Of a stretch of DNA of 64,000 bases, positions 20,323 to 29,448 are shown piece by piece (position 1 is the stretch's first letter; each line of letters begins with the position of its first letter). The notes below the pieces were generated by a model. It worked only from the letters and a program-made list of their open reading frames with translations. It did no database searches and was not told the DNA's origin. Source of the DNA: Gracilibacillus boraciitolerans JCM 21714 (GTDB lineage Bacteria > Bacillota > Bacilli > Bacillales > Amphibacillaceae); the NCBI RefSeq assembly GCF_000521485.1, contig NZ_BAVS01000001.1, positions 372,001 through 436,000 of the forward strand, written 5' to 3'. The position numbers and the translations under genes were made by a program.

Positions 20323-22652
20323 TTAGTTTGAAGTATGTGTTGCCATGTCATCTGTAGACTGTGATTGTAAAACAGTCCTGGGTTTAGATCCTTCATATGG
20401 ACCAACAATGCCTCTTGCCTCCATTGCATCTATCAAACGTGCTGCCCTGGTATAGCCGATCCGAAAACGTCGCTGTAACATGGAAACACTGGCACTTTGC
20501 ATCTCCAGCACCAATTGAACAGCATCATCATAAATATCATCGTCTACCTCTTGAACTACTTCTGTTTCTTCTTCTGGAATCATTTCATCCTGATATTGAG
20601 CTTTTTGCTGCTCAATACAGTGATCAACAACTCTCTCTACTTCATCATCAGAAAGAAAAGCACCCTGAATTCGAACAGGTTTAGATAATCCTACTGGAAT
20701 AAACAGCATATCCCCCCCTCTTCCGAGTAATTTTTCGGCACCACCTGAATCGAGAATGGTACGAGAATCAGTTTGAGAAGAAACACTAAAAGCGATTCGA
20801 GAAGGAATATTGGCTTTAATCACCCTGTTATTACGTCTACAGAAGGCCGTTGCGTAGCTATTATCAAATGAATTCCTGCAGCACGCGCCATTTGAGCTAA
20901 ACGTGTAATGGCATCCTCTACATCATTAGATGCAACCATCATTAGATCTGCTAATTCATCTACAATAACCACTATAAAGGGAAGCTGTGGCTGTTGATCT
21001 TCTGAATCTTTATTATGGCGCTTTATGTATTCATTATATCCTTCAATATTTCTTGTAGCTGTTTCAGAAAAAAGATCATATCTTCTTTCCATTTCAGCTA
21101 CGACTTTTTTTAATGCTCGTGAAGCTTTCTTTGGATCTGTTACAACTGGTGATAACAAGTGTGGTATCCCATTATATACATTAAGTTCCACCTTTTTAGG
21201 ATCGATCATCATCATCTTCACTTCATGCGGTTTTGCTCGCATCAGAATACTCGTAATAATACCGTTAATACATACGCTTTTTCCGCTTCCGGTTGCCCCC
21301 CCGGCAACTAGTAAGTGAGGCATTTTATTCAGTTCTGAAATAACTGCTTCACCGGCTATATCTTTCCCTAACGCAAAGGCTAGTTTATTTTGTATTTGCG
21401 TTTTTTTCGTTTCTAACACTTCTCTTAAAGTAACCATAGCGGTTTCCTCATTTGGAACTTCAATACCTACTGCAGATTTTCCAGGAATCGGAGCTTCAAT
21501 TCGAATATCTTTGGCTGCTAAGGCTAAAGCTAAATCATCATGGAGACTTACAATTTTACTAACCTTTACTCCAGCTTCAGGATAAACTTCATATTTTGTT
21601 ACAGAAGGACCAACATGAACTTTAGTTACACGGGCTTTTACACCAAAACTATGAAATGTTTGTTCTAATTTTCTTACAATTCGTTGTATATGCGTTTTAT
21701 CTTGTTGCTTTCCATGATTTTTAGGAAGTTCTAATATATTTATTTGCGGAAGTTTGTAATCACGATTTTCAAACTCTGTCGTCGGTAATTGCTCGGATTC
21801 AGCAGTCTTCCATTCTTTTTCTGAATGACTTCCTTTTTCATTAGTCTCTGATACATTATCTGTTGATGTTTCAGCCATTTCCTCTATTACGGGCTCTACT
21901 ATATCTATTTCCTGATTCGCATAAGCTATCGCAGGTAATTGTTCCTCATTATGATTGATTTCCTCTTTCACTAATAATTTTGTTTCATCTTTATTAGTCT
22001 TATTCTCATTTCTATGAGCTTTCCAATCTATTAAACTCTGTTTTCTATTTTTAAACATTTCTTTTATTTTATGAAAAAGTGTGGAAAATAAGTCACCCAT
22101 TGATAGATTACTAAGAACAACTATTCCAATCACAACGAAAAAGAATGCTAAAATCTTTGCTCCATAATTGGAAAATAAAAAGTTACTAACAGCAAACAAT
22201 AGAGCAGCATATAAGCCCCCCCCACCAAGATATGCAGATGACTTTGCACCTTGTAAATACTCGATATAAAAAGAATAACTCTGACCTATAATAGATGGGT
22301 ATTGTTCAGGGAAGATATAAGCTAACTCAAAGGTACGAATATGTGTCCATAAAAGCAATCCAGATAAAACAAGATAAATACCGATCCATTTTCTTGTTTT
22401 CATGACAGGATATTTTCGTTTAATCATTAGAAAAACACCTAAAAATAATAGAAGAACAGGAACTATGAAATACCACGATCCAAAGAAAAACCGAAAGATA
22501 TTCTCTAATAAGGAAGAAACTGCACCTTCACTAATCATGCTGGCACCACTTCCGAATATTGCTAAAAAAATGAATAATAATCCTACTAATTCTACTTTTA
22601 TATTGGATTTTAATGTTTGTTTTTTTCGTCTTGTATTTTTCTTTTTAGCCAT
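20323..22652 (-). CDS. spoIIIE: DNA translocase SpoIIIE/FtsK (frameshifted)
   Basis: Septal DNA pump that moves the chromosome into the forespore. About 776 residues: four N-terminal membrane helices (residues 20-175), a charged linker, then the motor with Walker A ([13 protein letters not shown]), Walker B ([14 protein letters not shown]), [13 protein letters not shown], and a C-terminal gamma winged helix ([19 protein letters not shown]). The frame breaks at 20823-20827: three C where four restore [16 protein letters not shown]. Runs 20712-20718 and 21296-21302 each add a Gly ([18 protein letters not shown]); 22216-22223 is 8 C. The ATG at 22652 follows GAGGAG. Confidence 0.96.
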
Positions 22653-22719
22653 AAAGGTCACTCCTCAAAACTATCAACTAATTAGATTCAATATTCTTAA
22701 ATGATTAAAGGAAGGAAAT

Positions 22720-22746
22720 ACCCTTGCCATCTTCTATAGCAAGGGT
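22720..22746 (-). terminator. Possible terminator of tepA-ylzJ
   Basis: CCCTTGC pairs with GCAAGGG around an 11-base loop. The T stretch after it on the minus strand is weak (TATTTCCTTCC). Confidence 0.45.
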
Positions 22747-22795
22747 GCGATCATTTCTTCTATTATAGCATAGTTTATGAAATAGAACGAATATT

Positions 22796-23014
22796 CTATC
22801 GAAGCAATCTTTGATTAGATATGATGGTTCCTGGTGCGAAATCATTTAAAAGAAAATCTTGCGGATCTGTTGATAGCAATTGAATCAATTTTATATCACC
22901 ATTTTCCAGTCGCTGAACCGAACATTGTCTATTTTGATATTCCATTACTTCAAATTGCTCATATTCATTTCCAAGGCCGTGTATATCATTATAACTTAAC
23001 GGTGTATAAAGCAT
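22796..23014 (-). CDS. ylzJ: YlzJ-like family protein
   Basis: A 72-residue protein of the YlzJ-like family, function unknown. The family start pattern [13 protein letters not shown] is plain and the length is normal. Its ATG (23014) overlaps the tepA stop, so the two are translationally coupled. The place between tepA and spoIIIE is conserved in Bacillaceae. Confidence 0.85.
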   Translation of the reverse strand: MLYTPLSYNDIHGLGNEYEQFEVMEYQNRQCSVQRLENGDIKLIQLLSTDPQDFLLNDFAPGTIISNQRLLR

Positions 23015-23733
23015 TATTGAATCAACTCCTGTGAATGTTTTTGAGTGTCAATAAATTCATTTAATTTTACCATTGCACCACTTATCCCGCCTTCTTCATT
23101 GATCAAGCCGTATTCAACAGCATCCTTACCAATCACATTTGTTCCAATATCTCGAGTAAGATTTCCTTTCTCAAACATTAGTTTTTTAAATTTATCTTCT
23201 GTAATTTTTGAATGTTCCGTAACAAACTGAATGACCCTTTCTTGCATTTTATCGATATATTCAAAAGTCTGTGGCACACCAATGACAAGTCCTGTTAAAC
23301 GGATAGGATGTATTGTCATGGTGGCAGAAGGCGTAATAAATGAATAATCCGTTGACACTGCTATAGGTACACCAATGGAATGACCTCCACCTAATACAAC
23401 AGAAACAGTAGGTTTTGATAAGGAAGCAATCATTTCAGATAGAGCTAGTCCTGCTTCCACATCTCCACCAACTGTATTTAAAATAACTACTAAGCCTTCA
23501 ATTTTAGGATTTTGCTCAATTGCTACAATTTGTGGTATGAGATGTTCATATTTAGTTGTTTTGTTATGGGGAGGTAATTGCACATGTCCTTCCACTTGAC
23601 CAATAATAGTTAAGACATGAATGTTTGAATCTGGCGCACTAGGTATCGTGGATTGACCAAGTTGTTGTATCTTTTCTACTAATGATGATGAGTGGGATTC
23701 ATTTTCTTTCGTTTCTTCTTTTTGTTGGTTCAT
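23014..23733 (-). CDS. tepA: ClpP-class translocation-enhancing protein TepA
   Basis: A 239-residue cytosolic ClpP-fold protein; in B. subtilis TepA stimulates protein export and is thought to degrade signal peptides. Motifs are [19 protein letters not shown]-like oxyanion region (near residue 88), [13 protein letters not shown] with the nucleophile Ser, and MTIHPIRL with the catalytic His. I placed the start at the ATG 23733, whose ribosome site is AAAGGGG expanded to seven G (23742-23748); a TTG at 23757 would run through that site and is less likely. Confidence 0.92.
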   Translation of the reverse strand: MNQQKEETKENESHSSSLVEKIQQLGQSTIPSAPDSNIHVLTIIGQVEGHVQLPPHNKTTKYEHLIPQIVAIEQNPKIEGLVVILNTVGGDVEAGLALSEMIASLSKPTVSVVLGGGHSIGVPIAVSTDYSFITPSATMTIHPIRLTGLVIGVPQTFEYIDKMQERVIQFVTEHSKITEDKFKKLMFEKGNLTRDIGTNVIGKDAVEYGLINEEGGISGAMVKLNEFIDTQKHSQELIQ

Positions 23734-23863
23734 AGCTCTAACCCCCCCTTTACGCAATATTATTAATTAGTATGAACTACAATGAAAAATTCATACAAAC
23801 CATAATAATATTGCTAAACCAACCTGATCCGATTAATTGCAAATAAAAATAGGTCACAATAGA

Positions 23864-23995
23864 AAGATTATGCGACATAACGCCTGTGGCAATTTTGAAA
23901 TTGTTTTTTCCTGCTAAGCAGCTGAAGCGATTGTTACACCTAATATAAATCTCAAAATGACTGCTTATTAAATCAAAGTTATGTCGCATAATCTT
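23864..23995. repeat. Inverted-repeat element (132 bp, 18-bp perfect ends)
   Basis: AAGATTATGCGACATAAC at 23864-23881 is the exact reverse complement of GTTATGTCGCATAATCTT at 23978-23995. Between them are 96 bases with no coding sequence. It could be a miniature transposable element, a REP-like unit or the stem of a long hairpin. The first two bases and neighbouring A/T hint at a TA-type or AT-rich target, but no clear target duplication was seen. Confidence 0.7.
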
Positions 23996-24012
23996 CCTTT
24001 TATACATCAACT
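23921..24012. repeat. Dispersed intergenic repeat, copy R2
   Basis: Partner of the copy at 4746-4837: 92 bases, same orientation, 8 substitutions, no gaps. It covers the right half of the inverted-repeat element and reaches 17 bases past its right end, so the repeat unit and the inverted-repeat unit are not the same. Confidence 0.8.
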
Positions 24013-24065
24013 TAGCTTATTTTATAAATATACAAAGTGATACCCACGATTGTTTACATATAAAT

Positions 24066-24091
24066 AAAGCGACTACTTGTATGTAGTCGCT
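24066..24091 (-). terminator. Terminator of the dpa-asd-dap operon
   Basis: AAGCGACTAC pairs with GTAGTCGCTT around TTGTAT, touching the dapA stop, with TTTATTTATA after it on the minus strand. Confidence 0.85.
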
Positions 24092-24967
24092 TATTGGAAG
24101 GATTCGATTACGCGGAATAGATTTTGTTCTTCAAATGGAGATAAAGGTACTAAAGGTAATCGAACAGAACCTACGTCAATTTGTTGATATTTCAAAGCCG
24201 ATTTGACTGGCGAAGGAGATGGCGCCATAAATAATGCTCGCATAATTGGTAGTAATCTGCGATGCAATTGAGCAGCTTCTCTAACTTTTCCATCCTCAAA
24301 TAAATTGATCATTTCTCTCATTTCATTACCAATAATATGAGAAGAAACAGAAACAATACCAGATCCACCTATGGAATGAATTGGCAATGTCAATGAATCA
24401 TCCCCCCCACTATAAACAGTAAATCCCTCTTCAACTTGCTCTAATATAGAAGCAATACTGTCTAAGTCTCCTGTAGAGTCTTTAACAGAAACAATATTAT
24501 TTACTTGCGAAAGAGCAACAACTGTTTCCACATTTAATCGAACAACTGCTCTCGAGGGAATATTATATAACATGATAGGAAGTTTTGTTTCTTCAGCAAC
24601 CGCTGAAAAGTGCTGATATAACCCTTCCTGATTTGGCTTATTATAAAATGGCGTAACAATAAGGGCTGCATCCACACCTATTTGTTCTGCTTCTTTTGTT
24701 AATTCGATGGAAGCCTGCGTATTATTATTACCAGTACCAGCAATAATTGGAACGCGACCATCTACTACTTTTACCACATGTTTAAATAAAGTTATCTTTT
24801 CTTCATGACTTAACGTGGGAGACTCCCCCCGTTGTACCTGCTACCACAAGACCTTCAGATCCATTAGCCAACAAGTGTTCCACTAATTGCGAAGTAATAT
24901 TTAAATCAATTCGATTATTTTTATCAAATGGTGTAACCATCGCTGTTAATAGTCTACCAAAATCCAT
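24091..24967 (-). CDS. dapA: 4-hydroxy-tetrahydrodipicolinate synthase (frameshifted)
   Basis: Condenses aspartate semialdehyde with pyruvate, the first committed step to lysine, diaminopimelate and dipicolinate. About 291 residues when restored. Visible are [15 protein letters not shown] (near residue 46), the catalytic Tyr in MLYNIPSR and the Schiff-base Lys in SVKDSTGD. The frame breaks at 24825-24830: six C where five give TTGESPT. Run 24412-24418 adds a Gly in [11 protein letters not shown]. The ATG at 24967 follows GGAGAGGG. Last gene of the dpaA-dpaB-asd-dapG-dapA set. Confidence 0.95.
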
Positions 24968-25121
24968 AATGTCACCCTCTCCTTTCCAATCTCCTTCACC
25001 TTATTTTAGAACGATAAACATTGGTTGTGTATTTTTCAGTATTTATTATGGTTGTAAAATTAAAGTATGGCAAATATGATTAGGCCACAAAAGGATAGAA
25101 TTAAAAACATATATTTTATTT

Positions 25122-26334
25122 TTACTCCAATTGAAAAGCTACATGCAAAGCATTAAGTGCAGTTTCTAAATGCTCATTTTGGATCAATACCCAAATCGTA
25201 CGATGGCTATCCGCTGACTGCAAGATAGGAATCTGCTTATTTGCTAAAGTTTGAACAATTTTAGAGGTAACACCAGGTAAGCCTGACATGCCTGCTCCAA
25301 CTAGTGATACCTTAGCACAATCCTTCGTGTAGACAGGACTAACATTTAAAGCATTTAAAACGTTTCTAGCCAGTAAGTAATCTCGTTCGAAAATTGTGTA
25401 AACAACCCCCATTGGGAGAGATATTTATAAAATCTACAGAAATACCAGATTCTGCCATCGCTTTAAATACCTTCACATGTAATTGCTGAGGTTCTATTGT
25501 TTCTTGAATTTTAATTTGGGTAATATGATTCACATATGCTATTCCAGTGACTAGTCGATCATGAATATTCTCGGAATAATCTGACTCAGGAATATTTGTT
25601 ATCAGTGTTCCCTTGTCTTTAAGTAAATTAGAACGAACTCGAATGGGTACATTAGCTTGCATAGCAATTTCTACAGCTCTTGGATGTATGACTTTTGCTC
25701 CTTGATACGCTAAATTGCAAATTTCTGTATATGAGATAGCCTCTAGCTTTTTTGCATTGGATACTACTCTTGGATCAGCTGTCATAATGCCATTAACATC
25801 CGTAAAAATATCTACATATTCAGCTCGTAATGCAACTGCTAACGCTGTAGCAGAGGTATCACTACCACCTCTGCCAATTGTTGTAATTTCATTATTATCC
25901 GTTTTCCCTTGAAAACCTGCTACAACTATAACTTGATATTTTTTTAACAGTTCATATATGTGTTTTGTATCAATCGTTTTAATCTGAGCATTTGAGAAAT
26001 TATCTGTTGTAATAATTCCGGCTTCTCCACCTGAAATAGCGACGGATTCAATCTGCTTTTCTAATAGATCATGCGAGAATACTGTGGCAGAAATGATCTC
26101 ACCACAAGATAATAATAAATCTTTTTCCTTATTGCTTAGTTCAGTTTGATTTCCATTGATCAAAGCTAATAAAGAATCTGTTGCATAAGGATCCGGAAAA
26201 CGTCCCATTGCGGAAACGACAACTACTAATTTATAGCCTTCCGCAAGTGCTTCCTTAATATGACCAATTGCATGTAGCCTTGAAGATTTATCTTTAACAG
26301 ACGTTCCACCGAACTTCTGAACTAAAACCCGCAT
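25122..26334 (-). CDS. dapG: Aspartokinase I (DapG type), frameshifted
   Basis: Phosphorylates aspartate; DapG is the diaminopimelate-sensitive isozyme used for cell wall and spore precursors. Restored length is 403 residues: kinase domain with VQKFGGTSV and GRGGSDTSATALA, then two ACT domains. Run 25406-25410 has five C where four restore INISPNGVVYTIFERD, cutting off the second ACT domain. It is separated from asd by 13 bases and lies in the DPA/lysine operon, as in B. subtilis. Confidence 0.94.
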
Positions 26335-26347
26335 GATCCCACCTCAT

Positions 26348-27400
26348 TTATTTTTGTAGCCAGTTATTTTTTATTAATGATTCTGCAATTTGAACAGAAT
26401 TCCATGCAGCACCTTTTAATAAGTTATCTGATACAACCCATAAATGAAATCCTTTGTCGTTATCTAAGTCTTTACGAATTCGTCCAACAAATACATCAGG
26501 CTTTCCTGCCGCTGAAAGAGGAGTAGGGTACACTTGGTTCTCTGGATCATCTTCTAGTACTACACCCTCAGCATTGCTAATTGCTTCTTTTAACTGCTCT
26601 ACTGTCACACCGCTTTTATCCACTTCTACATAGACACTTTCAGCATGAGAAGTAAAAAATGGTAATCTTACACATGTTGCAGCTACTTGTACCGTATCGT
26701 CATGCATGATTTTTTTCGTTTCATTAATCATTTTCATTTCTTCAAATGTGTATCCATTCTCTTGAAATACATCAATTTGCGGTAATGCATTAAACGCTAT
26801 TGGATAATATTTCTTTTCTCCTGTAACAGGTAGTAATTCAGCTTTTAGATCTTCACCTTGTAAAAATGCCTCTGATTGTGCACGTAATTCGTCTAATGCC
26901 TCATTTCCTGCACCAGACACTGCTTGATAGGTTGATACAATAACTCTAGACATTCCAAATAGATCTCTTATAGGTTTTAATGCTGCAACCATCTGTATAG
27001 TTGAACAGTTTGGATTAGCAATAATTCCATTATGACTCTTGATATCTTCTTCATTGACTTCGGGTACAACTAAAGGCACCTCTGGATCCATACGATAGGC
27101 ACTAGTATTATCCACTACTACAGCACCACGTTTTACAGCTTCAGGTGCTAACTGTTTCGAAACACCTCCACCTGCTGAAAATAAAGCAATATCAATATTT
27201 TCAAAACTTTCTGGTGTGGCCTCCTGCACCGTATATTTTTTCCCTTGAAATTCCATTTCTGCACCTGCAGAACGCTTTGATGATAATAATAGTAAGTCTT
27301 TTATTGGAAAGTTCTTTTTATCCAGCGTTTCTAGCATTTTTGTTCCTACGGCACCTGTAGCACCTAAAACTGCTACATTATAAAGTTGAGTTGTTGTCAT
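26348..27400 (-). CDS. asd: Aspartate-semialdehyde dehydrogenase
   Basis: NADPH-dependent reduction of aspartyl phosphate to aspartate semialdehyde, the branch point for lysine, threonine, methionine and dipicolinate. 350 residues, normal length and intact. Nucleotide motif [14 protein letters not shown] (residues 13-26), active-site Cys in NPNCSTIQ (near 130) and catalytic region [15 protein letters not shown] with His. Located between dpaB and dapG. Confidence 0.96.
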   Translation of the reverse strand: MTTTQLYNVAVLGATGAVGTKMLETLDKKNFPIKDLLLLSSKRSAGAEMEFQGKKYTVQEATPESFENIDIALFSAGGGVSKQLAPEAVKRGAVVVDNTSAYRMDPEVPLVVPEVNEEDIKSHNGIIANPNCSTIQMVAALKPIRDLFGMSRVIVSTYQAVSGAGNEALDELRAQSEAFLQGEDLKAELLPVTGEKKYYPIAFNALPQIDVFQENGYTFEEMKMINETKKIMHDDTVQVAATCVRLPFFTSHAESVYVEVDKSGVTVEQLKEAISNAEGVVLEDDPENQVYPTPLSAAGKPDVFVGRIRKDLDNDKGFHLWVVSDNLLKGAAWNSVQIAESLIKNNWLQK

Positions 27401-27494
27401 GTTATTTGTCCCCTTCCATTTGTTTCAATGTTTATTATAATTATCTACATTATCATAACATATAAATTAAATTTCTTTAATTATTTCGTCGTGA

Positions 27495-28088
27495 TTAACG
27501 ATTTCTTTCAATTATAACTGGTTGAATCTGTCTGTACTCCAGTGCTTCCTTCACTGTTTCAGGAATTAATGTCATATCAGACACTAAAGAATTAGGCTTT
27601 TTATATGGATCATCCTGACCATATGGCACAAAATAAATAAGCTTTGTTGCCATTAAACGCATTAAATTAACACCATTTAACCCAAGTGCATCATTGGTGG
27701 ATACACCAATTACGATTGGATTCCCATTTCGAATCGTTGCTTTTGCAGCCATTAACACTGGTCCGTCAGTGATTGCATTTGCTAAACGACTCATAGAATT
27801 ACCAGTTAAAGGCGCTAGTACCATCAAATCTAATGGCTCAGCAGGTCCTAATGGTTCAGCATCCACTATAGATGAAATCGGTTCACGACCAGTTATTTGC
27901 CGTACCCGATTCATATGTTCTTGAGCTTCCCCCCCAAATTTACTATCTGTATCTTTAAAAGTATGTGAAACAACTGGCACCAATTCAGCACCTAATTCTA
28001 TTAATTTTTCCATTTGAGGAAAGACTGCAGCATACGTACAATGAGAGCCTGTTAAGCCAAAACCTATTTTTTTTCCTTCAAGTTTCAC
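27495..28088 (-). CDS. spoVFB: Dipicolinate synthase subunit B
   Basis: Flavoprotein-like subunit of dipicolinate synthase (DpaB), active in the mother cell late in sporulation to make the spore's Ca-DPA. 197 residues, with the start GKKIGFGLTGSHCTYAAVFP and the flavoprotein motif LAPLTGNSMSRLANAITD. Run 27929-27935 (7 C) puts an extra Gly in KFG-EAQEHMNR. It lies directly after dpaA and before asd. Confidence 0.95.
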   Translation of the reverse strand: MKLEGKKIGFGLTGSHCTYAAVFPQMEKLIELGAELVPVVSHTFKDTDSKFGGEAQEHMNRVRQITGREPISSIVDAEPLGPAEPLDLMVLAPLTGNSMSRLANAITDGPVLMAAKATIRNGNPIVIGVSTNDALGLNGVNLMRLMATKLIYFVPYGQDDPYKKPNSLVSDMTLIPETVKEALEYRQIQPVIIERNR

Positions 28089-28157
28089 AACAATACCTCC
28101 TAAGCATTAATGCTAGTTATATGCCCATTATATGCTTAGCTTATATTGTTGTTACTT

Positions 28158-29040
28158 TCAAGAAGACTGTATTAAAGAAGCAATTCGATTTGCCATGATC
28201 TCTCCGGCGGTTTTTGGTGCCACCATACCTGGTAGGCCTAAGGCATGAATAGTTTCTATACCCCCCCGCTTTTTAGCAAAATCAAAATCTACCCCCACCA
28301 GGTTTGGAAGCCAAGTCAATAATGATAGCCTGATTATTCATTTTTTCTAATAAGGATCTATTCACTACTTGAGAAGGAACTGTATTTATTAATATTTGAC
28401 ACTTTTCAATTACGTTTCCTATTTGTTTAAATGAATAGCCCTGCCAACTTCTTTCATAAATTCGAGCTAAATCAGCTTCATTAATGGAGACGATAGAGAC
28501 GTTTGCTCCCAAACCCGCAAATGCATTTGCCGTTGTTTCTCCGACACGTCCAAATCCTAAAATAAACACATTTGCATGATGAATGGTGATATCTGTATGC
28601 TTAATTGCTAACATAATAGCGCCCTCTGCTGTCGGTATTGAATTATAAATAGCGACATCGTCTCTATCCATCAGTCGAATTAAGGTTAAACCTCTTGATG
28701 AAGTATATTCATCCAAGGTCTTATTTGAAATCCCAGTAAAAACAAAACAATTTTGTGGTAGTGATTGAAACCACTTATTAGTTAATTGTATTCTTTGATT
28801 TGAAAACATTGTATCTATATATCCTTGGTCATCAATGCCTGTAATAGGTAAAACAACTCCATCAAGATTAGATGTATCTAAATTATCTATTGAAGATTGC
28901 ATAACCCCTGTATAGCTTTGTTCCACTAAATCGAAACCTAAGATTTGAATATGGATATCACTCTTTTTATTCAGAGTCTGTATTAAAGGCAAATAACGAG
29001 CATCGCCTCCAATAATGACAATATTTTTCATTTTCTGCAT
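28158..29040 (-). CDS. spoVFA: Dipicolinate synthase subunit A (frameshifted)
   Basis: NAD(P)-binding subunit of dipicolinate synthase (DpaA). Restored length is about 293 residues, as in B. subtilis. The Rossmann motif is FILGFGRVGETTANAF (near residue 158). The frame breaks at 28292-28296 (five C where four give SKPGGVDFDFAKK); the rest (KRG-IETIHALGLPGMVAPKTAGEI) reads to a TGA at 28158. Run 28261-28267 adds a Gly there. The ATG at 29040 follows GAGGTG, and a sigma-K-type promoter precedes it. Confidence 0.93.
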
Positions 29041-29084
29041 TTTGTCACCTCACAAAATCACTAACTATATTATTTTTTCTAGAC

Positions 29085-29112
29085 TATTATATGTAAGCAT
29101 GGTACAGAAGTG
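29085..29112 (-). promoter_or_regulatory. Probable sigma-K promoter of spoVFA
   Basis: Minus strand AC, exactly 16 bases, then CATATAATA: a full match to AC-N16-CATAnnnTA. It is about 45 bases before the spoVFA start. The dipicolinate synthase operon is a known sigma-K target in B. subtilis. Confidence 0.65.
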
Positions 29113-29161
29113 AAGGGGCAACTATCATGGTTAAACATATCTTTAATCGAAAGCTTTAAAA

Positions 29162-29192
29162 TAAAAAAACGAAGCTATTTATGCTTCGTTCT
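29162..29192 (-). terminator. Terminator of mlpA-ymxH
   Basis: AACGAAGC pairs with GCTTCGTT around a TATTTAT loop, followed by TTTTTTTAT on the minus strand. It touches the ymxH stop. Confidence 0.85.
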
Positions 29193-29439
29193 AAATTTGA
29201 TCTGTCTCTACGATGATCATGTCATCTCCAATTTTTTTTATCTGTTTCCAATCGATACGTGAATATGTTTCTGTTTTTCTTAACCCAAACATACTATATT
29301 GTGGAATTGTAAAAGAAAGAATTTGACCCGTTTTCTCGTCCACTTCTAAATCAGTTTGACCTAATACACCTAAGCGAGAACCTGTAGTTAAGTCAATCAA
29401 TTCTTTACTACTCAAATCATTAAACCGCAATTCTAACAC
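29191..29439 (-). CDS. ymxH: YlmC/YmxH family sporulation protein
   Basis: An 82-residue PRC-barrel-like protein of the YlmC/YmxH family (MLELRFNDLSSKELIDLTTG, IPQYSMFGLRK). The molecular role is unknown; the family is restricted to spore formers. It lies 9 bases after mlpA, as in B. subtilis, and shares its terminator. Confidence 0.9.
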   Translation of the reverse strand: MLELRFNDLSSKELIDLTTGSRLGVLGQTDLEVDEKTGQILSFTIPQYSMFGLRKTETYSRIDWKQIKKIGDDMIIVETDQI

Positions 29440-29448
29440 CTCCAGTCT

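Larger units (their letters stand above)
23734..24090. other. Spacer between dapA and tepA (rnjB absent)
   Basis: About 357 bases without a real gene. It holds the tepA ribosome site, an inverted-repeat element (23864-23995) that overlaps the dispersed repeat R2, and the dapA terminator. In B. subtilis rnjB (RNase J2) is found between dapA and tepA; there is no trace of it here. A 77-codon reading frame at 23777-24010 runs through the repeat and has no ribosome site. Confidence 0.7.

Noticed and set aside
20214-20429. 71-codon reading frame between spoIIIE and ymfC
   Set aside because: Overlaps the C-terminal codons of spoIIIE in another frame and the ymfC ribosome site; no family resemblance.
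23777-24010. 77-codon reading frame on the minus strand
   Set aside because: It translates through the inverted-repeat element, has no ribosome site and shows no recognisable protein.
4746-24012. Dispersed repeats as a CRISPR array
   Set aside because: Only two copies 19 kb apart; no regular spacers and no cas genes.
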